From assembly GCA_048296855.1 (NCBI GenBank), contig CP182631.1: a stretch of 64,000 bases of DNA; one strand, written 5' to 3'. Below, one piece after another: positions 8,748-17,069 of the stretch. Numbering within the stretch: position 1 is the first letter of the stretch; every line of letters begins with the position of its first letter. Source of the stretch: Pseudocolwellia sp048296855. GTDB lineage: Bacteria > Pseudomonadota > Gammaproteobacteria > Enterobacterales > Alteromonadaceae. The position numbers were made by a program, and so were the translations under genes. The notes under the pieces were generated by a model. The model made no database searches. It worked only from the letters and a program-made list of their open reading frames with translations, and was not told the DNA's origin.

Positions 8748-10340
8748 TTAAGAATTCTGACTGCGAAGACCAGACGTTAACTCTGGTGTTTTTTCAAAAT
8801 GATAACGCCCTGTATGTAATGAACTAGGACCTAATCGAGCAAACTTAACCATTAAATACATTTCGATAATAAATAAAATGGTATAAACAACAATAAAGGC
8901 AATAAGAGAAAACAGTACATCGCCAACCGCTAGATCTGAAGTCGACAAAAAGGTCGGTAATACTTCACTAATCGCCCAAGGTTGACGACCAAACTCAGCC
9001 ACAAACCAGCCTGTTTCTATGGCTATCCATGGCAGTGGTAAAGCAAACAGTAATGATTTTAATAACCAAGGTTTAGTCTCTATTTCACGACGAGCATTAA
9101 AGTAAAAAGCTAAAACAAAAAGTAATAACATTACTACACCACAACCAACCATTACTCTAAATGCCCAAAACACAGGAGCAACTGGCGGAGTAGAGTCTTT
9201 AACCGCCTGTTGAATTTGTTCTTCGGTGGCATCAACTACATTATTGGTATAGCGTTTAAGTAAAAGTCCGTAACCTAAGTCATGTTTAGTCTCATTAAAG
9301 CGAGCAATGTTTTCAGGCGTTTCTTCACCATTACGTAACTTAGTTAAATATTCATAAGCGATCATGCCATTACGAATACGAGGTTCATGGGCTTTTTGTA
9401 AGTCACGTAAACCAATCACTTTTTCATCTAAAGAACGAGTCGCAATAATTCCCAAAACATAAGGTATTTTTACCGCATAATCGGTTTCCATCGTTTCATC
9501 GTTTGGTAAACCGACTAAAGTAAATGCAGCGGGGGCAGGCTCTGTATGATATTCGGCTTCAATTGCAGCAAGTTTTACCTTTTGTACTTCTCCTGTTTCA
9601 TATCCAGACTCATCACCTAGTAAAATAACCGATAAAATGGCTGCTAAACCAAAACCGGCAGCAACCGAAAAAGAACGTTTAGCAAAAGCTACATCTCGGC
9701 CTTTCAGTAAGTAATAACTACTAATACTTAAAACAAACATTGACCCAGCAACATAGCCACCAGCAACGGTATGAATAAATTTAACCTGAGCAACAGGGTT
9801 AAAAATAATTTCACTAAAGCTCACTAACTCCATGCGCATGGTCATGTAATTAAATTCACTACCAATAGGGTTTTGCATCCAACCATTGGCGATTAATATC
9901 CATAACGCAGACAAGTTAGTGCCTAATGCCATTAGGAAAGTCCCTATTAAGTGCTGTCGTTTACTTAAGCGATCCCAACCTAAAAAGAACATACCCACAA
10001 AGGTAGATTCAAGGAAAAAAGCCATCAAGCCTTCAATGGCTAATGGCGCACCAAAAACATCACCCACATAATGAGAGTAATATGACCAGTTGGTACCAAA
10101 CTCAAACTCCATCGTGAGGCCAGTAGCCACACCAATGGCAAAGTTAATACCAAATAACTTGCCCCAAAACTTGGTCATGTCACGATAAATTTCGCGGCCA
10201 GTCATCACGTAAACCGACTCCATGATGAACAAAATCCAAGTTAAACCTAAAGTTAGTGGTACAAACAAAAAATGAAATAATGCCGTAACAGCAAACTGCC
10301 ACCGCGATAGTTCTACTAGGGTTTCACTTATCATACTCAT
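8748..10340 (-). CDS. cydA: Cytochrome bd ubiquinol oxidase subunit I
   Basis: A 530-residue, multi-helix heme protein close to E. coli CydA along its length. Seen are the heme-ligand His at residue 23 (E. coli His19), a second ligand in VKFIHTVAGGY, and the GWFVAEFGRQPW motif. The periplasmic Q-loop is long (about residues 255-390), so this is the E. coli-like long-Q-loop class. It oxidises ubiquinol and reduces oxygen, holding hemes b558, b595 and d. An alternative start at the second Met (10334) is better spaced from GAGAG in the mRNA. First gene of the operon, with an FNR-type box about 80 bp upstream. Confidence 0.97.
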   Translation of the reverse strand: MSMISETLVELSRWQFAVTALFHFLFVPLTLGLTWILFIMESVYVMTGREIYRDMTKFWGKLFGINFAIGVATGLTMEFEFGTNWSYYSHYVGDVFGAPLAIEGLMAFFLESTFVGMFFLGWDRLSKRQHLIGTFLMALGTNLSALWILIANGWMQNPIGSEFNYMTMRMELVSFSEIIFNPVAQVKFIHTVAGGYVAGSMFVLSISSYYLLKGRDVAFAKRSFSVAAGFGLAAILSVILLGDESGYETGEVQKVKLAAIEAEYHTEPAPAAFTLVGLPNDETMETDYAVKIPYVLGIIATRSLDEKVIGLRDLQKAHEPRIRNGMIAYEYLTKLRNGEETPENIARFNETKHDLGYGLLLKRYTNNVVDATEEQIQQAVKDSTPPVAPVFWAFRVMVGCGVVMLLLFVLAFYFNARREIETKPWLLKSLLFALPLPWIAIETGWFVAEFGRQPWAISEVLPTFLSTSDLAVGDVLFSLIAFIVVYTILFIIEMYLMVKFARLGPSSLHTGRYHFEKTPELTSGLRSQNS

Positions 10341-10662
10341 TACTCTCGTTATTGCTCTTTTGTGTTAAAAAACATATTACTATGGCTTGAGCTAGCTTTG
10401 GTTTCTATCTAACTAATCATTGATTGAAATCAATAGTTTTTCAAATTCTCTTTTTAAATAAAATTAATGCTCTTATTAATCGATAAAAATAAGGTTCAAC
10501 AACTTTATTCAGCAGCTCAGTATTTTCTGTACTTCATTAATTAACTACTTAAAAAGCAACAAAGATGCCACAAGACAAAACAAAATTAAAACCTATAAAA
10601 AACAGTTTATTAACACTTACAATAAGAATATTTCAGATAAAAACCTTTCAATAGAGACATAA
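10341..10662. promoter_or_regulatory. Spacer between cydA and the truncated activator gene
   Basis: A 322-bp AT-rich stretch between two genes pointing away from each other, so it should hold the cyd promoter and perhaps one for the activator fragment. The only clear element is the FNR-type box at 10420. No gene, tRNA or strong hairpin was seen. Confidence 0.5.
10420..10433. promoter_or_regulatory. FNR/Anr-type operator upstream of cydA
   Basis: TTGATTGAAATCAA is a perfect match to the FNR half-sites TTGAT and ATCAA separated by four bases. Its centre is about 86 bp before the cydA start, a normal promoter distance. FNR responds to loss of oxygen; whether it activates or represses cyd here cannot be read from the sequence. 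Confidence 0.8.
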
Positions 10663-11430
10663 ATGACATTAAATAAAAACATCAAAGTCATAAATGTCAC
10701 AAACAAGCAGGTAATCGTGGTAAATCAAACCATTCAAGCAATAATAGAATCAATTGAAAAACCAGCGATTACCAGTAAAAAAGGCTTAGTTTGTATGGCA
10801 AATGGCGGCACCCTATTTTTAGATGAAATTGGCGATATCCCCTTAAACTTACAAGTAAAGTTATTACGATTACTGGAAACAGGATATTACCGACGAGTTG
10901 GCAGTACTGAAAAGCAAAAAGCCAATTTTAGGCTAATTTGTGCAAGCCATAAGAACATAGAAGAAATGGTAGAACAAGGAGAGTTTAGAGAAGATTTATA
11001 TTATCGAATTGACGCTTTTCCTATTCACTTACCCACATTAAAAGAAAGAAAAACCGATATTCCATTACTCGCCGAACATTTATTACTAAAAAGTGAATTT
11101 CCAACTAAAAAGTTTTCACCCGAGGCATTAAACGCATTAACCCTTTATCATTACCCCGGCAATGTACGAGAGCTTAAAAACATTGTTCAACGCAGTGCTT
11201 TACTGAGTGATGATGATTTAATTACTATTGAATCATTACCACAAAAAATTATTGTCTTAAATCAAACACAAAACAGTACTACAAACCTCATCTCAAATGA
11301 AAAAAAACACATTACTGACTTGCTTAAACAATACGGTAACCAACCTAAAGTTATTGCTGAAAAATTAGAAATAAGTGTGAGAACGCTATACAGAAAGTTA
11401 CAAAAGCACGAGTTAAATATAAAAAATTAA
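10663..11430 (+). CDS. Truncated sigma54-dependent activator (AAA+ C-terminal half plus Fis-type HTH)
   Basis: A 255-residue frame. Residues 47-58 (NGGTLFLDEIGD) are the Walker B region of a bacterial enhancer-binding protein, followed by the FREDLYYRI arginine-finger region, PGNVRELKN, and a C-terminal Fis-type helix-turn-helix ending RTLYRKLQKH. Missing are the sensory domain, the Walker A loop and the GAFTGA loop that touches sigma54; the first ~40 residues do not resemble the family. It cannot be a normal ATP-driven activator. It is either a decaying gene whose 5' half was deleted or a DNA-binding remnant. The frame is free of stops over 255 codons, so loss is recent or the fragment is used. 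Confidence 0.75.
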   Translation: MTLNKNIKVINVTNKQVIVVNQTIQAIIESIEKPAITSKKGLVCMANGGTLFLDEIGDIPLNLQVKLLRLLETGYYRRVGSTEKQKANFRLICASHKNIEEMVEQGEFREDLYYRIDAFPIHLPTLKERKTDIPLLAEHLLLKSEFPTKKFSPEALNALTLYHYPGNVRELKNIVQRSALLSDDDLITIESLPQKIIVLNQTQNSTTNLISNEKKHITDLLKQYGNQPKVIAEKLEISVRTLYRKLQKHELNIKN

Positions 11431-11514
11431 TTATTAATAGAAGATAACCGTAAGCATAGGAATTCGTTCAGATTGATTTAGGAAAGTTAAGTAACACTGA
11501 GTTAATTAAGTTAT

Positions 11515-11590
11515 ATACCCGTTACCAATCAAGATACGTATTTCAGAATACTTAAGCGATATTACTTCTTCGATGGCTCTAAAAACAATT
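11515..11590. repeat. Repeat family A, internally deleted copy
   Basis: Starts ATACCCGTTACCAATCAAGA and continues through TTTCAGA, AAGCGATAT, then CTTCTTCGATGG and CTAAAAACAATT. The same blocks occur in the same order in the right part of the 356-bp copy at 19208-19563 (read on the minus strand), but about 80 bases between the AGCGATAT and CTTCTTCGATGG blocks are absent here. Confidence 0.7.
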
Positions 11591-11643
11591 TATACCAAAC
11601 ACATTAATGAATTGACCTATTTTATACGACGAATAAATGGTCA
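11591..11643. repeat. Repeat family B, partial copy
   Basis: Reads ATACCAAA, then CATTAATGAATTGACCTATT, then AAATGGTCAA. The complement of 24840-24911 carries the same blocks with a few changes. It abuts the family A copy. Confidence 0.65.
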
Positions 11644-11777
11644 AATACATAGGTTCATCGTTCCAGACTGAACCTAAGCACATACTTCCTGTAGGTGAGA
11701 CATTTATTTTAATAACGAGTTGTTTTAATAATTAAATAAATCACGATGTCATTGGCCATTGCGATTAGTATTAAACC

Positions 11778-13115
11778 TTACACTGACTTTGCCGCTTTAT
11801 ATTCTGAATGCATAAAACCCCATACGGAGAGAATACCCACAGCAGAAATTAAAATTAACATATTCATAAAGCTAGACCAGCCACCGGCACTATCAGCTAA
11901 TCTACCGCCAACAAAGCCAAATGTAGCACTTGCAGCAAAACCAAAAGCATCAATTAAACACACGAGTTTCGCGCTATGTGGTCCGCCATATTCAATAGAG
12001 AATATTGACATAGGTAAGTAATAAGCCGGTGATATTGAAAAAGCGAATAAGAAAATAGCCGTTAGCGCCACCAAATAATTAACTTCGTTACTAAAAGCAA
12101 ACCAAGATAAATACTTCAACGTTAGTACACTCAGTAAACTAATAGTTAACGCTATGGTTAGAACGGTTCTAATGCCCTTTTTGGAGAAGCGATCATAAAA
12201 CGCGATAGAAGCTAATAGCCCACCTAAAGAACCTATTGGGAATATAGTAGAAGCCATTGCAGCTTGCGAAGGTGTTAGCTTGTAGCTTTCCATCAAGTAA
12301 ACCGCTACAAAATCTAAAAATGCCATCATACAAGTTAGCATCATCAACATGATCACCACTAACCAAACTCGTGGGCTTTTAGCAAAAGCGAGCATTCCAC
12401 CCATCATGCTAGTGCCTTCCAGCGGATGATTGTACTTATTATCAAGGGCTTGTTTTGATGCTAAGGCTAGTTCAATTTCTTCAGGACTTGCATTAGTGTT
12501 GTCATTTTCACCTTCATTATCTTTAAAGAAATTAGGGTTTTCAGGCTTTTCTTTTAAGAAAATATAACACCCTAAAAATATAACCAAAGCAAAAACAGCA
12601 GCGATAATGGCCACTGTTCGCCAATGCATAAAGCTTAATAACCAACCAAAAAATAAAGTAGCAAGTACAACACTAAAACGCGAACTGGTTGATAAAATAC
12701 TCCATACTCTTCCGTAATGATGAGGATGATACCAATCGCCTACTAACTTAGTCATACCCGGCCAGCCAGCTGATTTAGTAAGGTAAAGTAAAAAGGCAAA
12801 TACTGAAAATACCATCACATTAGGTGAAAACCCAAAGGCAATAATAAATAACGCAGTAAGTAACACACCAGCTAAAAAGGTAAAACGTCCGCCAATTTTA
12901 TCAGCAAGAGGTCCCCAAATAAGTTTTCCCACCAGAGCACCTAAAGTACCGTATGCGGCAAAGTCCCCTAAGTTTGTTTTTGTTAAGCCCAAAGTCTCAT
13001 CAGCAAGCATAGCAGGGCTGAGAATGGTGATCATTTGTCGACAGATCATCATGGCGGCATAACCCAAATACATATAGATAAGGATGTTTAATTGTTTAGG
13101 AGGTCTACTAGACAT
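11778..13115 (-). CDS. MFS transporter, organophosphate (GlpT/UhpT)-like
   Basis: A 445-residue permease with twelve predicted membrane helices in two halves, joined by a charged cytoplasmic loop (about residues 190-245) rich in Asn, Glu and Asp. The first-half motif GPLADKIGGR matches the MFS loop 2-3 signature, and the N-terminal YMYLGYAAMMICRQ with early Arg resembles the organophosphate:phosphate antiporter family. It lies 171 bp downstream of a glycerophosphodiester phosphodiesterase on the same strand, so uptake of glycerol-3-phosphate or a glycerophosphodiester is the most sensible guess. The exact substrate cannot be read from sequence. Confidence 0.8.
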   Translation of the reverse strand: MSSRPPKQLNILIYMYLGYAAMMICRQMITILSPAMLADETLGLTKTNLGDFAAYGTLGALVGKLIWGPLADKIGGRFTFLAGVLLTALFIIAFGFSPNVMVFSVFAFLLYLTKSAGWPGMTKLVGDWYHPHHYGRVWSILSTSSRFSVVLATLFFGWLLSFMHWRTVAIIAAVFALVIFLGCYIFLKEKPENPNFFKDNEGENDNTNASPEEIELALASKQALDNKYNHPLEGTSMMGGMLAFAKSPRVWLVVIMLMMLTCMMAFLDFVAVYLMESYKLTPSQAAMASTIFPIGSLGGLLASIAFYDRFSKKGIRTVLTIALTISLLSVLTLKYLSWFAFSNEVNYLVALTAIFLFAFSISPAYYLPMSIFSIEYGGPHSAKLVCLIDAFGFAASATFGFVGGRLADSAGGWSSFMNMLILISAVGILSVWGFMHSEYKAAKSV

Positions 13116-13286
13116 AATTTCTCGTTGAACGCTGTAATATAGTTTCTGACGCTGCTATAAAACTCTGGTTCTGTTGGTGTGAATTAACATTAACTGTACA
13201 TGCACTATGATATTCAATTGTTTACGTAAAACTGACGTATATACTCATAGCTCAATTCAATTAAATTCTTATTTTTATATTTTTAC

Positions 13287-13976
13287 TTAAAGCCGTTCTG
13301 GAAAGTTACTAAAAACACCATCAACACCTAAAGCTTTCACTTTAGCAATGTCATCGTATTCATTAACTGTCCAAACATATACTTTCAAACCTTTTTCATG
13401 TGCATCATTTACAAAATCTTGATTAATAAAATCTAAGCTCAAATTAACAGAATCTGCTTGAAGTTGAACAGCACATTCACTATACGAAAGTGGAACACCT
13501 TCAATTAATGCTCCAATCGATATTTCAGGATAATGCTGTTTAAACTTACTTAATTCGTGATGATCAAATGAAGAAACCATAAAGTCACTTTCAGCCCAGC
13601 CTTTCGTTTTTATATATTTTTTAATAACTTGGATAGTGGCTAATGCAGTGTCTTTACCTTTTAGCTCAACGTTCACGATAACTTTCTTATCTATAACGTC
13701 TAAAACTTCCTCAAGAGTGGGTACAAGTTCACCTTTACCCGCATCAAGAACTCTTAACTCGGCAAAGGTTTTATCTTCTGTATAACCTTTACCATTTGTC
13801 GTTCTATCAACTTTATCATCGTGCATAACAATAACTTCACCTGTTTTGCACACATAAACATCTAACTCTATAGCATCTACATTTAACGCCAATGCTTTTA
13901 TAAAAGACCGAATGGTATTTTCAGGCTCATGCCCCATTGCGCCACGATGGCCTATTTTTAAAACGTTTTTATCCAA
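13287..13976 (-). CDS. Glycerophosphodiester phosphodiesterase
   Basis: A 229-residue GDPD-family TIM barrel without signal peptide, so cytoplasmic. The catalytic pattern is clear: HRGAMGHEPENT near residue 8, AIELDVYV, then VIVMHDDKVDRTTNG, with VNVELKG later. It hydrolyses glycerophosphodiesters to glycerol-3-phosphate and an alcohol, like UgpQ. It is first in a probable two-gene unit with the organophosphate-type transporter. The length suits the compact cytoplasmic class (UgpQ 247 residues). Confidence 0.9.
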   Translation of the reverse strand: MDKNVLKIGHRGAMGHEPENTIRSFIKALALNVDAIELDVYVCKTGEVIVMHDDKVDRTTNGKGYTEDKTFAELRVLDAGKGELVPTLEEVLDVIDKKVIVNVELKGKDTALATIQVIKKYIKTKGWAESDFMVSSFDHHELSKFKQHYPEISIGALIEGVPLSYSECAVQLQADSVNLSLDFINQDFVNDAHEKGLKVYVWTVNEYDDIAKVKALGVDGVFSNFPERL

Positions 13977-14568
13977 AATTCAATTCTCATTATTCTTTAA
14001 TAATTACTTTCAACACGAACAATAAAGTAAATAAAAGCCTTTCATTTCAATCTAAGTTTAGCATTAAGCTTCTCTATATTGGTAAATATCTTAACAACAC
14101 TTCTTTCTGTATCGTAGAAAATTCGGCATTATTCCCGCAATACAACCACAAAACAAGAACTTTCACACAAACTTAATAAGCAAAGCAATAAGTTCATCGG
14201 TTTTACCACAAAGTTAGAGAACGAATAATTTTTCACAAATAAACCGCTTGAAACTGCCCCCTTATTTGCTTCATTTGTTATAATCCCCCAAACGATCATT
14301 CAAACGGTTCCTTTGAGATCGTAAAAAACAGGTTAAGTAACTACGTTTCTTCTACCTATACTCTGTATATTTTTAATATATAAGTATGTTGTTACAGAAC
14401 AATTAAGGCAAAACTTAAAGACAAAGTATCTAACAGTAAATTTCGAAGCTAATGGCCATTGAAAGTTATTTTATGGTTTGCTGCTAAGGGGAAAATATCG
14501 CTGTTGAAGAAGCTCTGTCTTAAATGAGTACTTAATATTTTTAGGAACAATAAATACAAAGGATACAT
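13977..14568. promoter_or_regulatory. 592-bp divergent spacer with a probable receptor promoter and structured leader
   Basis: The spacer separates the phosphodiesterase from the oppositely transcribed TonB receptor. TATAAT at 14279-14284 is a candidate -10 for the receptor, without a convincing -35 at normal spacing. Just after it, ACGATC (14292-14297) pairs with GATCGT (14317-14322), enclosing a CAAA/TTTG pair. If transcription starts there, the leader would be about 280 bases. No gene and no recognised riboswitch was found. Confidence 0.35.
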
Positions 14569-16961
14569 ATGTCTCACATAAAAAGACCTACTAAAACAGT
14601 ATTAACTGTAGCAGTAGCGCTTGCATTGAGTAATGGTGCAATTCAGGCTCAAGAAAATAATGTAGAAAAAAAGAAGCTGACAGTGATCGCCAACTCGAAA
14701 GAATAATTGTTACATCAACCCGCCGCTCTGAAAACCAACAAGAAGTTCCACTTGCTGTTCAAGCAATGAGCGGTCAAAAGCTCCAAGAACTTGGTATTGA
14801 TAGTTTTGAAGATTACGTTGCTTTACTTCCAGGTGTTAGTTCAGAAGGTCAAGGTCCGGGTAAACAAGAAACTTATATCCGTGGTGTTTCTGCAGGACGT
14901 GCAGATGTCAGGCTTGCAGGTATCGGCGGCGAACCAAGTGTAGCTTTTTACCTTGATGAGGCCCCTATCACAACACCAGGCCGTAATATTGATTTATATG
15001 CCGTAGATCTACAACGAGTAGAAGTATTAAAAGGCCCCCAAGGTACATTATTTGGTGCTAGTTCACAGGCCGGTACTGTACGTCTTATTTCTAACAAACC
15101 AGATTTAACTGACTTCAGAGCTGGTGGCGAATTAGGTATATCGTCAACGAAGAGTGGTGGCATCAGTAATAAAACAGAAGGCTTCGTTAACATTCCTCTT
15201 GTAGAAGACGTATTTGCAATCAGACTTGCGGGTTATAGCTCAACTGATGCCGGTTTTATTGATAACCAGCTTGCAACCACTAAGATACCACTAACAAACC
15301 CAGGCTTAGGTGGAACCGTTCCTTCATCTCGATTAGAAGTAACTAACGGCATATATGCAAAAGACGATTACAACGAAGCAACCTACAGTGGCATGAGAGC
15401 CAGTGCGTTATGGCAAATCAACAACGAATGGGATTTGTTAGTACAACATACAAGCCAGCAACTTGATATTGAAGGTTCTTTTGAATATGACCCATCAATC
15501 AGTACAGATGATGACTTAAACGTAACGACCTTTTCACCTGTTGAAGGTGACGATGAAGTTAACCTAACACAATGGACTGTGAATGGTATGCTTGGTGATC
15601 TTGAAGTGATCTACAACGGTTCATATACTGACCGTACCTATCAAGGTAATACTGATTACACAGCTTACATCGAAGTAGGCCCTTACGTACCTTATTATAC
15701 TTGTGCCTCTGGTTACGATGAATGTTTTAGCCCAGTAATGACCACATCAGAGCAATTTGAAACTAAACGTTCTGTTCATGAGATCCGTGTTTCTACTAAT
15801 GCTGAAGATCGTTTAAGAGCTATTGGTGGGGTTTTCTATGATGATCAACAACTTAACAGCTTAACTGATTTTAACTATGCCGGTTCTGTTCAAGCAGGTT
15901 TTTCACCAAACTTTCCTATACCAGGTGCCTTTACTAATACAGACGGCAGTGCTCGCCCTGCAGGTGTAACTTATTTCAATGATTACCAATCAGATCGTGA
16001 AGAAGTCTCCGTATTTGGTGAAATAGCTTACGACGTGACTGACGATGTAACGGTAACTCTCGGCGCTAGACATTATGAAATTGAAATAGGACTTAAAGGC
16101 CAATCTCCTTTCGGACAAAAAGCAGCGGGACCAGAAGCTGATGCAGGAACCAATGTAGATAAAAACCTTGCCGGCAAAACGCCAGCAACGTTATCAGGAA
16201 CCATTTACAAAGGTAATATCCGTTGGAAAATGGATGAGAATACAATGTTCTATGCAACCTACTCTGAAGGCTTCCGAGGTGGTGGATTCAACCGTACGTT
16301 TGGCACTGGAGACATTCCTGCGACTTTTGATACTGATGATGTAGTGAGTATAGAATTAGGTTGGAAAACAACTTGGTTAGACAATACTTTACGTTTTAAC
16401 GGTGCAATATATAATGCTGACTTCACTGATCTTCAACAAGGTGTTCTTGATCTAAGTATAGCTAAAAGCTCATTTTTTGATAATGTTGGCTCAGCCGAAA
16501 TTAACGGCCTTGAATTTGAACTAAATTGGACCGCTAACGACTACTTAGATCTATTCGGTTCATTCAGTTATATTGATTCTGAATTAACAGATATACCAGA
16601 TACGCTTATTAATATTGCTCCTGTAGGTTCAAATCTACCTTACGCTCCTGAAACGGAAGGTGTAATTGGCGCTCGTATCTACCAAGAAGCCGATGATTTT
16701 TCTGTTGTTTATCAAGCTGTTTTCAAATGGACAGATTCACGCTTCAACAGTTTAGTTGCTGATGACCGTGTTGAGTTACCATCTTATAATCAACTTAACT
16801 TATCAGCGAGTATAAGCAAAGACGACTGGAGAGCAACTTTCTTCATCGATAATGCGACAGACTCGTTAGGTCAAGTAGCTGCTGGTTCTGCGGATAACGT
16901 GTTCAGAGTCTCTCCAACTAGACCACGTACTATTGGTTTTAGAGTAAGTTACGACTATTAA
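14569..16961 (+). pseudogene. TonB-dependent outer-membrane receptor, interrupted by a one-base frameshift near the N-terminus
   Basis: ATG at 14569 follows AAAGGA and opens a signal peptide (MSHIKRPTKTVLTVAVALAL, then a likely cut after IQA). The frame stops after 45 codons. After a run of seven A's at 14666-14672 the family sequence continues in another frame: LERIIVTSTRR (a TonB box), then a plug domain with the VEVLKGPQGTLFGASSQAG motif and a 22-strand-type barrel ending RVSYDY. Adding one A restores about 797 residues. The downstream part is open from 14766 and well conserved, so this may be a sequencing error, a recent mutation, or slippage on the A run. Such receptors import large or scarce nutrients; the ligand is unknown. 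A strong terminator follows. Confidence 0.85.
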
Positions 16962-16977
16962 CATTTAAAAATTATGT

Positions 16978-17010
16978 AAGGTTGGCGTGTAAAATCGCCA
17001 ACCTTTTTTA
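16978..17010 (+). terminator. Rho-independent terminator after the TonB receptor
   Basis: AAGGTTGGCG (16978-16987) pairs perfectly with CGCCAACCTT (16996-17005) across an eight-base loop, followed by a T run. It separates the receptor from the sulfotransferase gene 60 bp further on. Confidence 0.85.
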
Positions 17011-17069
17011 ATTTTTGCTTATATAAAACATTCAACACACAATACACCTGATATTCACTGGACATTACT

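Larger units (their letters stand above)
11431..11777. other. Intergenic stretch made largely of repeats
   Basis: A 347-bp gap between the activator fragment and the convergent transporter gene. It holds a deleted copy of repeat family A (11515-11590) joined directly to a part copy of family B (from 11591). The rest is AT-rich; no gene or clear terminator was seen. Confidence 0.5.

Noticed and set aside
14948..15193. Minus-strand frames inside the TonB receptor
   Set aside because: Overlap conserved receptor motifs on the other strand and have no independent support.
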